NCBI GenBank assembly: GCA_027459765.1
Contig: DAIDHD010000006.1
Span: 62,001-126,000 of the forward strand
DNA: 64,000 nt
Origin: Gammaproteobacteria bacterium
GTDB lineage: Bacteria > Pseudomonadota > Gammaproteobacteria > Steroidobacterales > Steroidobacteraceae
Direction of reading: 5' to 3'
Shown one piece after another: positions 36,157 to 45,672 of this stretch. Both the position numbers and the translations under genes were made by a program. Every line of letters starts with the position of its first letter. Within the stretch, counting starts at the first letter, position 1. The notes under the pieces were generated by a model that saw nothing but the letters and a program-made list of their open reading frames with translations, did no database searches and was not told where the DNA came from.

Positions 36157-36903
36157 TTACGCCTTCAACGAGAACGGCGTGAAGTCGGTGTGCGTGTCGT
36201 AGTAATCCTCGTTCTCGGCGCGCTTCAGGAACGCGACGATGCGATACGTGAGCGGCGCGGCCACGATCTCCCAACCGCTCTTGAGCGCGTACTGGGTGAA
36301 CATGATGGCCACCAGGTGCGGCAGCGGCATGCGCCCGTAGAACGCCACCAGGTAGAAGATCACCGAGTCGACCAGTTCGCCGCACAGCGTCGAGCCGACG
36401 ATGCGCGTCCACAGCCAGCGGCCACGGGTCCAGATCTTCATCTTCGCGAGCACGTAGCTGTTGACGAAGGTGCCGCAGAGGAACGCCGTGATCGAGGCCA
36501 CCACGATGCGCGGCGTATTGCCGAACACGGCCTCCACCGCGCCTTGGGTGGCACGCGACTGCTCCGAGGGCGGCAGGTGCACCACCACGGCCGCCATCAC
36601 CGAGGCGAACGCCAGCGCCGCGAACCCGGCCCACACCACGCGGCGATCGCGGGCGTAGCCGTACACCTCGGTGAGAATGTCGCCGAAGATGTAGGAGATC
36701 GGGAAGAACAACACGCCCGCGAGGAAGGTGATCGAACCCAGGACGGGCACCGGGATGGTGGTCTCCTTGGCCGGACCGATCAGATTGGAGCACAGCAGCA
36801 CGCACACGTAGGCGGCCATGACGAAGTCGTAGTAGCGGTATTCACGCGCCACCGCAGGGCGGTCGTGCGCCGCCGCGCGCGCGCCGGAGAGCGAAGTATT
36901 CAT
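36157..36903 (-). CDS. yhhQ: Queuosine precursor transporter
   Basis: A 248-residue integral membrane protein of the YhhQ/VUT-1 family, which imports 7-cyano-7-deazaguanine or related precursors for queuosine. About six hydrophobic segments are visible, with the family stretch FFPISYIFGDILTEVYGYARDRRVVW and NSYVLAKMKIWTRGRWLWTRIVGSTLCGELVDSVIFY. The ATG at 36903 is chosen over an upstream ATG at 36963, which would add 20 low-complexity residues. It is divergent from the EAL-domain gene. Confidence 0.9.
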   Translation of the reverse strand: MNTSLSGARAAAHDRPAVAREYRYYDFVMAAYVCVLLCSNLIGPAKETTIPVPVLGSITFLAGVLFFPISYIFGDILTEVYGYARDRRVVWAGFAALAFASVMAAVVVHLPPSEQSRATQGAVEAVFGNTPRIVVASITAFLCGTFVNSYVLAKMKIWTRGRWLWTRIVGSTLCGELVDSVIFYLVAFYGRMPLPHLVAIMFTQYALKSGWEIVAAPLTYRIVAFLKRAENEDYYDTHTDFTPFSLKA

Positions 36904-37062
36904 GGGCGGCAGTGTAGCGGCTCGCGGCGAAATTGCCGACGATATGTCATGCTGGCTGTGCAAAGCGGACCTGCGTGAGTCGCCGTTTGGCGACGACCAT
37001 CACACCCGGGTATCCGCCCTTGCGGTACAAGTCGTTCTCAACTCCCCCGAAGAACCACCCCC

Positions 37063-38394
37063 ATGGAGCAGGGAACCAACGCAGGCGCGACGGCGAGTCC
37101 GCTCGTGGACCTGGACACCATCTGCCGGCGCATTCGCGCGGCGCTCGAGCCCGCGCGCGCGCACGCCGTCTCCCTGCACGACGAGCGTGGCGACGTGCTT
37201 TGGCTCAGCGAAAGCTCGATGGGCCCGGACGAACACGACGCCGTGCACGGCGCACTCGCCAAGCTCGGCGCACCGAACGGTCCCGGCATCGTGATCGCGG
37301 ATCTCGGCGACGGCCGCTCGGCGGCGCTCATTCGCGTCATCGGCGACGAGCGCCTGCTGGTCGGTGTGGTCATGATCGTGCTCGACGCACGGGTCATCCG
37401 CCCCGGCCACGGCGATCCGGCGCGGCTCATGACGCCGGCGATGCGCCAGGCCCTGGTGGCATTCGCCGCGGCCCGGTCGATGCAGGCGCCCGCGCCCTCC
37501 GCTGATCCGCCGCCTCGACCCGCGGCGGCACCGCGGACGACCGTGGCACCGCGGCCCGCAGTGACGCCCCGGCAGGCAGTGGCGCCACGGCCCGCAGTGG
37601 CGCAGGTGCCGCCGACCCTCGACCGCTTGAACGCGGCCCTACGGCAGAGCGCCATCCAACTGTACGTGCAACGGCTGGTGCCGCTGGTGAGGGGCAGCCA
37701 GCTGACGCGCTACGAGGTACTCATGCGCAGCGGCGATCCCGGTGGACCGAACGCCGCCCCTGCCGCCATGATCAAGTCCGCGGTGGAACACGGCTTTGGG
37801 TCCATGCTGGATCGGCGGGTCATCACCGACCTGATCGGCTGGCTGGTACGCCATCCGCAGATCTGGCGCGATGGCAGCGCGCAATTCTCGGTGAACCTCA
37901 CCGCGACCGCCCTCAAGGATGAGCACTTCCTCAAGTTCGTGGAGCTGTGCCTCGCCAAGGCCGGGCTCTCGCCGGGCCTGCTCGGTTTCGAGGTCGACGC
38001 CGCCACCGCCGCTCGCAGCGCCGGGCGCATGCAGGCCATCGCCCGCACTCTGGAGCGGCTGCGGTGTCCGCTCGCGCTCGACGACTTCGCGCTGCGAACC
38101 GAGTGCCTGGAACTGCTGCGCCTGCCCGGTGTACGCACCCTGAAGCTGGAAGGCTCGCTCACGGCCGCCATGCGCGTGGACAAGCTCGCCCAGGCGAGCA
38201 TCGCCGCGACCGTGCAGCTGGCTCGAGTACTCGGCATGCACACGGTGGCCAAGCGCAGCGAGTCGGCGGCGGACAATGATTGGCTGAACGCGCTGGGAAT
38301 CGATTTCGTCCAGTCGCACGCGCTTGCGGCGCCGGCACCGCTCGACTCCCTGACCGGCGCGCCTGCACCCGGTGGCGGCCGACCGAGGCCTTGA
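37063..38394 (+). CDS. EAL-domain protein with degenerate active site
   Basis: A 443-residue protein with an N-terminal region (1-140) of unknown fold. A Pro/Ala-rich linker follows (about 142-183, repeating VAPRPAV-type units), then an EAL domain (about 185-425). The signature reads RYEVLMRS (EVL 218-220). The usual E of the third motif is lost (GFEVDAATA), KxD becomes KLEG (361-364), and AEGVE becomes AKRSES. Phosphodiesterase activity is therefore unlikely and c-di-GMP binding or a protein-binding role is more plausible. It is the second degenerate EAL protein in the window, after the FimX-like one. There is no signal peptide or membrane segment. Confidence 0.8.
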   Translation: MEQGTNAGATASPLVDLDTICRRIRAALEPARAHAVSLHDERGDVLWLSESSMGPDEHDAVHGALAKLGAPNGPGIVIADLGDGRSAALIRVIGDERLLVGVVMIVLDARVIRPGHGDPARLMTPAMRQALVAFAAARSMQAPAPSADPPPRPAAAPRTTVAPRPAVTPRQAVAPRPAVAQVPPTLDRLNAALRQSAIQLYVQRLVPLVRGSQLTRYEVLMRSGDPGGPNAAPAAMIKSAVEHGFGSMLDRRVITDLIGWLVRHPQIWRDGSAQFSVNLTATALKDEHFLKFVELCLAKAGLSPGLLGFEVDAATAARSAGRMQAIARTLERLRCPLALDDFALRTECLELLRLPGVRTLKLEGSLTAAMRVDKLAQASIAATVQLARVLGMHTVAKRSESAADNDWLNALGIDFVQSHALAAPAPLDSLTGAPAPGGGRPRP

Positions 38395-38428
38395 AAATTC
38401 CCGCGAACCGGGCAAGAGTAGCGTTGAT

Positions 38429-38504
38429 GCCGGCTTAGCTCAGTCGGTAGAGCGCCAGTTTTGTAAACTGGATGTCGCGGGTTCGATCCCTGCAGCCGGC
38501 ACCA
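38429..38504 (+). tRNA. tRNA-Thr (UGU anticodon)
   Basis: A 76-base cloverleaf with CCA encoded. The acceptor arms are GCCGGCT and AGCCGGC, the D arm contains TAGCTCAGTCGGTAGAGC, and the anticodon stem CCAGT/ACTGG encloses TTTGTAA (anticodon TGT, reading ACA). The T arm is GCGGGTTCGATCCCTGC. It lies between the EAL gene and the peptidase gene on the same strand. Confidence 0.96.
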
Positions 38505-38662
38505 ATTCCGCACCCTTCCCCGATCGCCAACAGCGCGGCGAGGCCGGCCAGGCCTGCCGTCGCGCCGAGGCGAAGTTGGTGCGCTGCGGACCCAGGTACT
38601 CTACCCTAGGCTTTCGCCGGAAAACCGGGCTCAAGGGTGAACCCCTCACTCAAGGACACCAG

Positions 38663-40831
38663 ATGACAGCAACCCGCTCCGGCGCCGGTCTCGCGATCGG
38701 CGCTTCGCTCTGCTTGTGCCTCAATCTCGCCGGCGGCACGTTCGCCGCGACCGCCGCCGACTCCGCGTCCCTGAAGTATCCCGTCGCGCGGCGCGGCAAC
38801 CAGGTCGACGATTACCACGGTGTGAAAGTCGCCGATCCGTACCGCTGGATGGAAGACATCGACTCGCCGGAGACCCGCGCCTGGGTCACCGCGGAGGGCG
38901 CACTCAGCCGCCACTACCTCGACGCCATACCCGGCCGGGCGCAGATGACCGAACGGCTGCGGCGCATCTGGAACTTCGAACGCTGGAGCGCGCCGGAGCG
39001 CTTCGGCAAGACCTGGATCTACACCCACAACGACGGCCTGCAGAACCAGTCGGTGGTGGAGGTGGCGGACGATCCATCGGCGACGCCACGCGCGCTGATC
39101 GACCCCAACACGCTCGCCGCGGACGGCACCGTGGCGCTGGGCGAGAGCGCGGTGAGCGCCGACGGGCGCCTGTTCGCCTACGCTCTGAACGAAGCCGGCT
39201 CCGACTGGCAGATCTGGCACGTGCGCGACGTGGCGAGCGGCAAGGACCTGCCCGACGAGGTGAAGTGGTCCAAATTCGGCGGCGCCGCCTGGCGCAGGGA
39301 CGCCTCCGGGTTCTACTACACGGCCTACGATCCGCCGCAGCCCGGAGCCGCGCTCAAGGCGGCGAACCAGTACGTCAAGCTCTACTTCCACCGGCTGGGC
39401 ACGCCGCAGTCGGCGGACACCCTGGTGTACGCGCGCAGCGACCGGCCGGACTGGGAGATCGGATCGAGCGTATCGGACGACGGGCGCTACCTCGTCGTGA
39501 GCGCGTCGCTGGGCACGGACGTGCGCAACACGCTGCTCGTCGAGGACCTGTCCCGAGCCGGCTCGAGCCTCACCCCGGTGGTGCCCGATCCCGTCGCGAC
39601 CTTCGACGTGATCGGCAACGTCGGCGAGACGCTGTTCGTGCGCACCGATCTCGATGCGCCGCGATTCCGGGTCCTGGCGATCGATCTTTCGCATCCGGAG
39701 CGCGGCGCCTGGCGCACGGTGATCCCCGAGGGCGCCGACCCGATCGACTCGGTGACGCTGGTCGGCGGCCAACTCCTGGTGCATCGGCTCAAGGACGCGC
39801 ACAGCGCCGTGGCGCGCTACGCGACCGACGGCAAGCTCCTCGGCAAGGTCGCGCTGCCCGGGCTCGGCGACGCGGTCGGCTTCCAGGGCCACGCCGAGGA
39901 CACCGCCACCTATTTCGTCTATTCCAGCTACGCGACCGCGCCTTCCGTCTACCGGTTGGATCTTGCGACCGGCCGCACGAGCCTCTGGCGCGCACCGCAC
40001 CTCGCCGGCTTCGAGGCCGCCGACTACGAGACCCGCCAGGTGTTCTATCGCGCCAAGGACGGCACCCGCGTGCCGATGTTCATCACGGCGCGCAAGGGAA
40101 CCCGGCTCGACGGGCACAATCCGACCATCCTGTACGGCTATGGCGGCTTCGACATCTCCATCACGCCGCGATTCTCGCCGGCGGTGGCGCTGTGGGTGCA
40201 GATGGGCGGCGTGTACGCGGTCGCCAACCTGCGCGGCGGCGGCGAGTACGGCCGCGCCTGGCACGAGGCCGGCATGAAGACCCGCAAACAGACGGTGTTC
40301 GACGATTTCATCGCCGCCGCGCAGTATCTGATCGAGCAGCACTGGACCGACTCCCGGCACCTGGCGATCAACGGCGCCTCGAACGGCGGCCTGCTGATCG
40401 GTGCGGTCGAGGAACAACGTCCCGACCTGTTCGCCGCCGCCGTTCCGCAGGTGGGCGTGATGGACATGCTGCGTTTCCGCGAATTCACCGTGGGCAAAGC
40501 CTGGGAATCGGACTACGGCTCGGTGGACCACGCGCAGGAATTTCGCGCCATGCTCGCCTACTCCCCGGTGCACAACGCACGTCCCGGCCGTGCCTATCCG
40601 CCCACCTTGGTGATGACCGGCGATCACGACGATCGCGTCTTCCCCGCCCACAGCTTCAAATTCGCGGCCGCCATGCAGCACGCCGACCCGGCCGGCGCGC
40701 CCATCCTGCTGCGCGTGGAGACGCGGGCCGGCCACGGCCAGGGCATGCCCACGGCCAAGCGGATCGAGGAGGTGGTGGACATATACTCCTTCATTCTCCA
40801 GGCGTTCGGCCTGGCGGGGCGCGCAGCCTAG
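38663..40831 (+). CDS. Prolyl oligopeptidase family serine peptidase (S9A), exported
   Basis: A 722-residue peptidase with a signal peptide (LAIGASLCLCLNLAGGTFAATAADS). The N-terminal beta-propeller opens with YHGVKVADPYRWMEDIDSPETRAWV. The C-terminal alpha/beta-hydrolase has NLRGGGEYGRAWHEAG, the nucleophile in NGASNGGLLIGA, Asp in TGDHDDRVFPAHSFK and His in AGHGQG. It cleaves short peptides after proline in the periplasm. The ATG at 38663 has AAGGA upstream; the long in-frame extension through the tRNA gene is not coding. Confidence 0.93.
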   Translation: MTATRSGAGLAIGASLCLCLNLAGGTFAATAADSASLKYPVARRGNQVDDYHGVKVADPYRWMEDIDSPETRAWVTAEGALSRHYLDAIPGRAQMTERLRRIWNFERWSAPERFGKTWIYTHNDGLQNQSVVEVADDPSATPRALIDPNTLAADGTVALGESAVSADGRLFAYALNEAGSDWQIWHVRDVASGKDLPDEVKWSKFGGAAWRRDASGFYYTAYDPPQPGAALKAANQYVKLYFHRLGTPQSADTLVYARSDRPDWEIGSSVSDDGRYLVVSASLGTDVRNTLLVEDLSRAGSSLTPVVPDPVATFDVIGNVGETLFVRTDLDAPRFRVLAIDLSHPERGAWRTVIPEGADPIDSVTLVGGQLLVHRLKDAHSAVARYATDGKLLGKVALPGLGDAVGFQGHAEDTATYFVYSSYATAPSVYRLDLATGRTSLWRAPHLAGFEAADYETRQVFYRAKDGTRVPMFITARKGTRLDGHNPTILYGYGGFDISITPRFSPAVALWVQMGGVYAVANLRGGGEYGRAWHEAGMKTRKQTVFDDFIAAAQYLIEQHWTDSRHLAINGASNGGLLIGAVEEQRPDLFAAAVPQVGVMDMLRFREFTVGKAWESDYGSVDHAQEFRAMLAYSPVHNARPGRAYPPTLVMTGDHDDRVFPAHSFKFAAAMQHADPAGAPILLRVETRAGHGQGMPTAKRIEEVVDIYSFILQAFGLAGRAA

Positions 40832-40869
40832 ACCTGCTAGAGTAAGGGCACGTGGGGAGGTGGCCTGCT

Positions 40870-41568
40870 ATGAAGATATCGGCCTTGGCTGAATCGATTC
40901 GCTGGTTCCTGGTGGCACTGACGGGCTGCGTGGCGCTCGGCGCGCTGAGCGCCTGCGGCGAGGTGCCCGGCGGCGACGCGTCGCACCGGGTAAACGGCTC
41001 CGTGCACGTACTCGCCGGCAAGCCGCCGACCAGCGTCGCCACCGTCAACGGCAGCATCGACATCGACGACGACGCCGCGGTGACCAGCGCCGAGACGGTG
41101 AACGGTCCCGTGCATTTAGGCGATCGGGCGCACGCCGAATCGCTGCAGACGGTGAACGGCGGCATCACACTCGGCAAGTCGGCGCACGTGGCGCACGACG
41201 TGCGCTCGGTCAACGGCACCTTGACGCTCGGGGAGGGTTCCGAGGTCCTCGGTGCTCTGGAGAACGTCAACGGACACATCGAGGTCGAGAGCGCGCACGT
41301 CGCGCGCGGCATCCAGACCGTCAACGGCGGCATAGACCTGACCCGGGGCGCGCACGTGGAGGGTGGCATTCACGTGCGCAAGCCGAGTTCCAGCCTGATT
41401 CAGATCGGCAACGACGAGCCGCGCGTGGTCATCGGCGCCGGCGTCGTGGTCCAGGGCGATCTCGTCTTCGATCGCAAGGTCGTCCTGTACGTGAACGACA
41501 AGGCCGTGATCGGTCCCGTGACCGGCGCGACACCCATTCCCTTCAGCGGCGACACGGCGCCGCCTTGA
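40870..41568 (+). CDS. Lipoprotein with VNG-repeat beta-solenoid
   Basis: A 232-residue lipoprotein (lipobox ALSAC, Cys29) with a repeat at 41-170. A Val-Asn-Gly motif recurs at residues 41, 59, 77, 95, 114, 133 and 151, spaced 18 or 19 residues. Each is followed by a short strand and a Gly/Asp turn (for example TVNGGITLGKSAHV). The pattern fits a right-handed beta-solenoid, like polymer-forming (bactofilin-like) or DUF4097-type proteins, exposed outside the cytoplasm. GGGGAGG lies about 9 bases before the ATG. It is followed 29 bases later by the exported methyltransferase-like gene. Function unknown. Confidence 0.75.
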   Translation: MKISALAESIRWFLVALTGCVALGALSACGEVPGGDASHRVNGSVHVLAGKPPTSVATVNGSIDIDDDAAVTSAETVNGPVHLGDRAHAESLQTVNGGITLGKSAHVAHDVRSVNGTLTLGEGSEVLGALENVNGHIEVESAHVARGIQTVNGGIDLTRGAHVEGGIHVRKPSSSLIQIGNDEPRVVIGAGVVVQGDLVFDRKVVLYVNDKAVIGPVTGATPIPFSGDTAPP

Positions 41569-41597
41569 GACGGCGTACCGCCAGGAGCAAACGAGGC

Positions 41598-42470
41598 ATG
41601 AACACCCCGAACCACGATCCCCGCCGCCCCTTCCCCGCGACCGCCACCCGGCTCGCCCGGCTGCTGTCGGTTGCCGTGCTGCTCGGCGTGGCGGCGACCG
41701 GAGCCGCCGCACCGGCAAACAAGGCCGTCGCGCCCGACCCCAAACTCGCCGCGGTCGTCGCCGACCCCGGCCGCACGCCGAACTTCGTGAAACGCGATCC
41801 GGCGCGGCACCCGCTGCAGGAATTGACCTTCTTCGGGCTCAAGCCGGACATGACGGTCGTGGAACTATGGCCCGGCGGCGGCTACTGGACGGAGATTCTC
41901 GGCCCGTACCTCGCCGCCCACGGCCGCTACTACGTGGCGCTGCCGGAGCGCGGCAACGCGGAGGAGGACCGCAGCGTCGAACGCTGGCGTGCCCGCATGC
42001 AGGCGGAGGAGCCGCGACTCGGCAAGTTCATCGAGACCACGCTCGGTCCGAAGCAGCATGAGATCGCGCCGCCGGGATCGGCCGATCTGGTGCTCACCTT
42101 CCGCAACCTGCACAACTGGATGGACGACGGCTACGCCGATGAGGCCCTGGCGGCGTGTTTCCGGGCACTGAAGCCCGGTGGCATTCTCGGCATCGAAGAG
42201 CACCGCGGCCGCAACGACAAACCGCAGGATCCCAAGGCCAAGGACGGTTACGTGCGCGAGGACTACGCCATCGCGCTCGCCAGAAAGGCCGGCTTCGAAC
42301 TGGTGGGATCGAGCGAGATCAATGCCAATCCGAAGGACACCAAGGAGTGGGTGGACGGTGTATGGACATTGCCGCCGACGCTCTCGCAGGGGGAGAAGGA
42401 TCGCGCCAAGTACGTGGCGATCGGCGAGGCCGACAATTTCGTGCTGAAGTTCCGCAAGCCGGCGAAGTGA
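41598..42470 (+). CDS. Exported SAM-methyltransferase-like protein
   Basis: A 290-residue protein with an N-terminal signal (LARLLSVAVLLGVAATGAAAPANKA) followed by a class I methyltransferase fold. The glycine-rich motif I reads VVELWPGGGYWTEILGPYL, with an acidic stretch after it, SADLVLTFRNLHNWMDDGYADEAL and LKPGGILGIEEHRG. An exported protein with this fold would lack access to SAM, so it may have a different function or be retained by a membrane anchor. The Lys/Asp-rich C terminus ends FVLKFRKPAK. Its substrate is unknown. Confidence 0.78.
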   Translation: MNTPNHDPRRPFPATATRLARLLSVAVLLGVAATGAAAPANKAVAPDPKLAAVVADPGRTPNFVKRDPARHPLQELTFFGLKPDMTVVELWPGGGYWTEILGPYLAAHGRYYVALPERGNAEEDRSVERWRARMQAEEPRLGKFIETTLGPKQHEIAPPGSADLVLTFRNLHNWMDDGYADEALAACFRALKPGGILGIEEHRGRNDKPQDPKAKDGYVREDYAIALARKAGFELVGSSEINANPKDTKEWVDGVWTLPPTLSQGEKDRAKYVAIGEADNFVLKFRKPAK

Positions 42471-42522
42471 TCTCGGCAGCGGCCGCGGCCCAGGGCCGCG
42501 GCGCGCGCCGGGACGCACACGC

Positions 42523-43446
42523 GTGACCGGGCACGAATCGCGGGCGGGCTACTATGCCACGCTCGTCGCGGCTACGTTCTTGATGGGGTCGAGCTTCATC
42601 GCCGGCAAACTCCTGCTGTCGGCGGGCATCCCGGCGCTGTGGCTGGTCGGCTGGCGCTTCCTCGTGGCCGCCGGCGCGACCTGGCCGCTCGCGTGGCTGG
42701 AATCGCGCCGCGGGCAGGCAGGCACGCCGCTCGCGCGACTTGGCGCCCGCGGACTCTTTACCGTCGCACTCATCGGGCTCACGCAGACCGGCGCGGTGAT
42801 GGGGCTCCTGTTCCTGTCGATGCGCGAAGTATCCGCGGCCACCGCGGCCATTCTGCTCTTCACCAACCCGATCTGGGTGGCCCTGCTCGGACGGCTGTTC
42901 CTGCACGAGCGCCTGCACGCCGCGCGCCTCGCCGGCCTCGTGTTCGGGGTCGTCGGCGTGGCGCTCGCGATCGGCGTCGGCCCTGGCGCAGCCGCCGACG
43001 TCGGCCACGTGCGCGGCGAACTGCTGGGGCTGGGTTCGGCGGTCTGCTGGGCAGCGGCGACGGTCGTCAACAAGCGGGCGTCGCTGCCGATCGGGAACTG
43101 GACCTTGAGCTTCTGCCAGATGCTGATCGGCGCGCTTGCCCTGCTCGTGCTGGCGTACGCGCTCGGTGAACACCCGGCACGCCCGCTCGCGGCGCGCGAG
43201 TGGTTGTGGTTCGGCTGGCTCGCGGTGCCCGCCTCCACCGGCTCTTTCGGGCTCTGGTTCCTCGCGCTGCGGCGCGGAGGCGCGACCGCGAGCAGCGGCT
43301 ATTTATTCCTCGCGCCGGTGTTCGCGGTGGCCCTGTCGTTCCTGATCCTGCGCACGCCGATCACCGCCGAGCAGGCGTTCGGCGCCGCATCGGTCGGCAT
43401 CGCGATCTGGCTCGTCAATCGCGAGGCGCGCCGCCCGCGGGGCTAG
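42523..43446 (+). CDS. EamA/DMT-family transporter
   Basis: A 307-residue membrane protein with two EamA repeats and about ten hydrophobic segments, as in the drug/metabolite transporter superfamily. Typical stretches are [30 protein letters not shown] at the start and [45 protein letters not shown] near the end. The substrate is not predictable. The start is GTG at 42523; the stop overlaps the convergent fhs stop by 4 bases. Confidence 0.85.
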   Translation: MTGHESRAGYYATLVAATFLMGSSFIAGKLLLSAGIPALWLVGWRFLVAAGATWPLAWLESRRGQAGTPLARLGARGLFTVALIGLTQTGAVMGLLFLSMREVSAATAAILLFTNPIWVALLGRLFLHERLHAARLAGLVFGVVGVALAIGVGPGAAADVGHVRGELLGLGSAVCWAAATVVNKRASLPIGNWTLSFCQMLIGALALLVLAYALGEHPARPLAAREWLWFGWLAVPASTGSFGLWFLALRRGGATASSGYLFLAPVFAVALSFLILRTPITAEQAFGAASVGIAIWLVNREARRPRG

Positions 43447-45113
43447 AACAAGCCGACCGTCTTGCCGTTCTCGTCGACGTCGATCGACACCGATGCCGGC
43501 ACGCGCGGCAGGCCCGGCATGGTCATGATGTCGCCGCAGATCATCACCACGAACTGTGCGCCCGCGGCGAGCCGCACCTCGCGCACGTTGACCACGTGCC
43601 CGGTGGGCGCACCGCGCGAGGTGGGATCGGTGGAGAACGAATACTGGGTCTTCGCGACGCACACGGGATACGAGCCGTAACCGGAAGCTTGCATCCGGTC
43701 GATCTGCTCGCGCACGTTCTTCGGCGCAGTGATGTCGTCGGCGCGGTAGATCTTCTGCGCGATCGCGCGCATCTTGTCCCACAGGGTCGCACCGTCCTCG
43801 TAGGCGTACTGGAATTGGTTCGGCCGCTCGCACAGCGCCACCACCTCGCGTGCGACGTCCGCCGCACCCTTGCCGCCTTCCGCGAAATGGCGCGCGAGCA
43901 GCACCTTAACGCCCTGGCGCGACACCGAATCGATCAGCAGCTTCACCTCCGCGTCCGTGTCCTCGCGGCGGTGGTTGATGGAAACCACGCACGGGATGCC
44001 GAACACGCGCTGGATGTTGTCGATGTGACGTTCGAGGTTGACGATGCCGGCCTTCAGCGCCTCGAGGTTCTCCTTGCCGACGTCCGCGACCGCCACGCCG
44101 CCGTGGAACTTGAGCGCCCGGACGGTGGCGACGATGACCGCGGCCGCAGGCTTGAGGCCCGCCTTGCGGCACTTGATGTCGATGAACTTCTCGGCGCCCA
44201 GATCGGCGCCGAAGCCCGCCTCGGTGACCACGTAGTCGGCGAGCTTGAGCGCGGCCTTGGTGGCGATCACCGAGTTGCAGCCGTGCGCGATGTTCGCGAA
44301 GGGCCCGCCGTGGATCATCACCGGATTGTTCTCGAGCGTCTGTACCAGGTTCGGCGCGAGCGCCTGTTTCAGGAGCACCGTCATCGCGCCGTGGGCATTC
44401 AACTGTCGCGCGAGAATGGGCTCGCGCTTGGTGTTGTAACCCACCACGATGTTGCCGAGGCGCTCCTTGAGGTCGGCGAGGCTGGTCGCGAGACAGAAGA
44501 TCGCCATCACCTCCGAGGCGACCACGATGTCGAAGCCGTCCTGGCGCGGCACGCCGTTGCCAGGTCCGCCGAGGCCGACCACGATGTCGCGCAGCGTGCG
44601 GTCGTTCAAGTCGACCACGCGCCGCCAGCTGATGCGGCGCACGTCGAAATCCAGCTCGTTGCCGAAGTGGATGTGGTTGTCGATGAGCGCGGCGAGCAGG
44701 TTGTTCGCCATCGCGATGGCGGCGAAATCGCCGGTGAAGTGCAGATTGATGTCCTCCATCGGCACCGCCTGCGCATACCCGCCGCCGGTGGCACCGCCCT
44801 TGACGCCGAACACCGGACCCAGGGCCGGCTCGCGCAGGCAGACGATGGCCTTCTTGCCGATGTGGTTCAGGGCGTCGCCGAGGCCCACCGTGGTGGTGGT
44901 CTTGCCCTCGCCGGCCGGTGTCGGCGACACCGCGGTCACGAGCACGAGCTTGCCGTCCGGACGACCCTGGAGCCCGTCGATGTAATTGAGCGCGATCTTC
45001 GCCTTGTACTTGCCGAAGTTCTCGAGCGCCTCGTCTGGAATGCCGAGACGATCCCTGGCCACGTCCGTGATGGGACGCATCTTTGCCTGCTGCGCGATTT
45101 CGAGATTGTTCAT
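43443..45113 (-). CDS. fhs: Formate--tetrahydrofolate ligase
   Basis: A 556-residue enzyme that makes 10-formyl-THF from formate, THF and ATP, feeding purine and formyl-Met synthesis. The P-loop is [18 protein letters not shown] near residues 65-82. Other family signatures are the [22 protein letters not shown] stretch, [10 protein letters not shown] and [19 protein letters not shown]. Length is normal. The ATG at 45113 precedes a 250-base interval shared with the toxin-antitoxin genes. Confidence 0.97.
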   Translation of the reverse strand: MNNLEIAQQAKMRPITDVARDRLGIPDEALENFGKYKAKIALNYIDGLQGRPDGKLVLVTAVSPTPAGEGKTTTTVGLGDALNHIGKKAIVCLREPALGPVFGVKGGATGGGYAQAVPMEDINLHFTGDFAAIAMANNLLAALIDNHIHFGNELDFDVRRISWRRVVDLNDRTLRDIVVGLGGPGNGVPRQDGFDIVVASEVMAIFCLATSLADLKERLGNIVVGYNTKREPILARQLNAHGAMTVLLKQALAPNLVQTLENNPVMIHGGPFANIAHGCNSVIATKAALKLADYVVTEAGFGADLGAEKFIDIKCRKAGLKPAAAVIVATVRALKFHGGVAVADVGKENLEALKAGIVNLERHIDNIQRVFGIPCVVSINHRREDTDAEVKLLIDSVSRQGVKVLLARHFAEGGKGAADVAREVVALCERPNQFQYAYEDGATLWDKMRAIAQKIYRADDITAPKNVREQIDRMQASGYGSYPVCVAKTQYSFSTDPTSRGAPTGHVVNVREVRLAAGAQFVVMICGDIMTMPGLPRVPASVSIDVDENGKTVGLF

Positions 45114-45319
45114 GGGTCCAGCCTGTTCCTTCGCAAGAGTGGGTGCCGCGGGTGGGACGCCTGGCAGGCGGCGAGGTCGCGCGCCGAGCCGACGTTCTTG
45201 TCAAAGGAGAGTGTGCCAGCGCCCCCCGAGTTTGGAAACCACTTGGCGGTCACGCGGAGGGAGTGGCGCAGACGAGGGGCGACGGAACGTGTCGCTGGTA
45301 CGACCGAAAGTATTGCATC

Positions 45320-45340
45320 ATGTACCATAGAGTGGTACAT
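45320..45340. promoter_or_regulatory. Palindromic operator upstream of the HigBA-type pair
   Basis: ATGTACCA (45320-45327) and TGGTACAT (45333-45340) are perfect 8-base inverted repeats around TAGAG. The site lies 22 bases before the toxin start. A possible promoter overlaps it: TTGCAT at 45313-45318, a 17-base spacer, then TACATT at 45336-45341. An antitoxin HTH dimer binding here would repress the operon, as in other HigBA systems. Confidence 0.65.
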
Positions 45341-45362
45341 TGGGACTGGAGGGATTCATAGT

Positions 45363-45659
45363 ATGATCGTGGGCTTTCGCGACGAATGGCTACGCGCTTT
45401 CTTCGTCGAGGATACCCGCTCCAGACACATCCCATCCGATCTCGAGAGCCGTCTCTTTCGCAAGCTCCAGATGATGGACGACGCGACGGCTGATCAGGAC
45501 CTGCGCGTACCGCCCAGCAATCACTTCGAGAAACTGCGCGGCAATCTGGCGGGGTTTTACTCGATCCGCGTCAACAAGCAATGGCGGCTGGTGTTCCGAT
45601 GGAACGGTGGCCGGGGCGAAGCGGACGGCGTCTATCTGGACGACCACAGCTACAGGTGA
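45363..45659 (+). CDS. higB: HigB-like RelE-superfamily toxin
   Basis: A 98-residue basic protein of the RelE/HigB ribosome-dependent mRNA interferase family. Conserved features are the C-terminal VNKQWRLVFRWNGGRGEADGVYLDDHSYR, with the R-x-x-F/W core, and the middle LRVPPSNHFEKLRGNLAGFYSIRV. It has a GGAGG ribosome site about 10 bases before the ATG. The toxin precedes the antitoxin, the order typical of higBA. No frameshift or missing part is seen. Confidence 0.88.
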   Translation: MIVGFRDEWLRAFFVEDTRSRHIPSDLESRLFRKLQMMDDATADQDLRVPPSNHFEKLRGNLAGFYSIRVNKQWRLVFRWNGGRGEADGVYLDDHSYR

Positions 45660-45672
45660 AGCGAGGCGAACC

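Noticed and set aside
38372-38662. Upstream extension of the prolyl oligopeptidase frame
   Set aside because: It runs through the tRNA-Thr gene; the start at 38663 has a ribosome site and a signal peptide.
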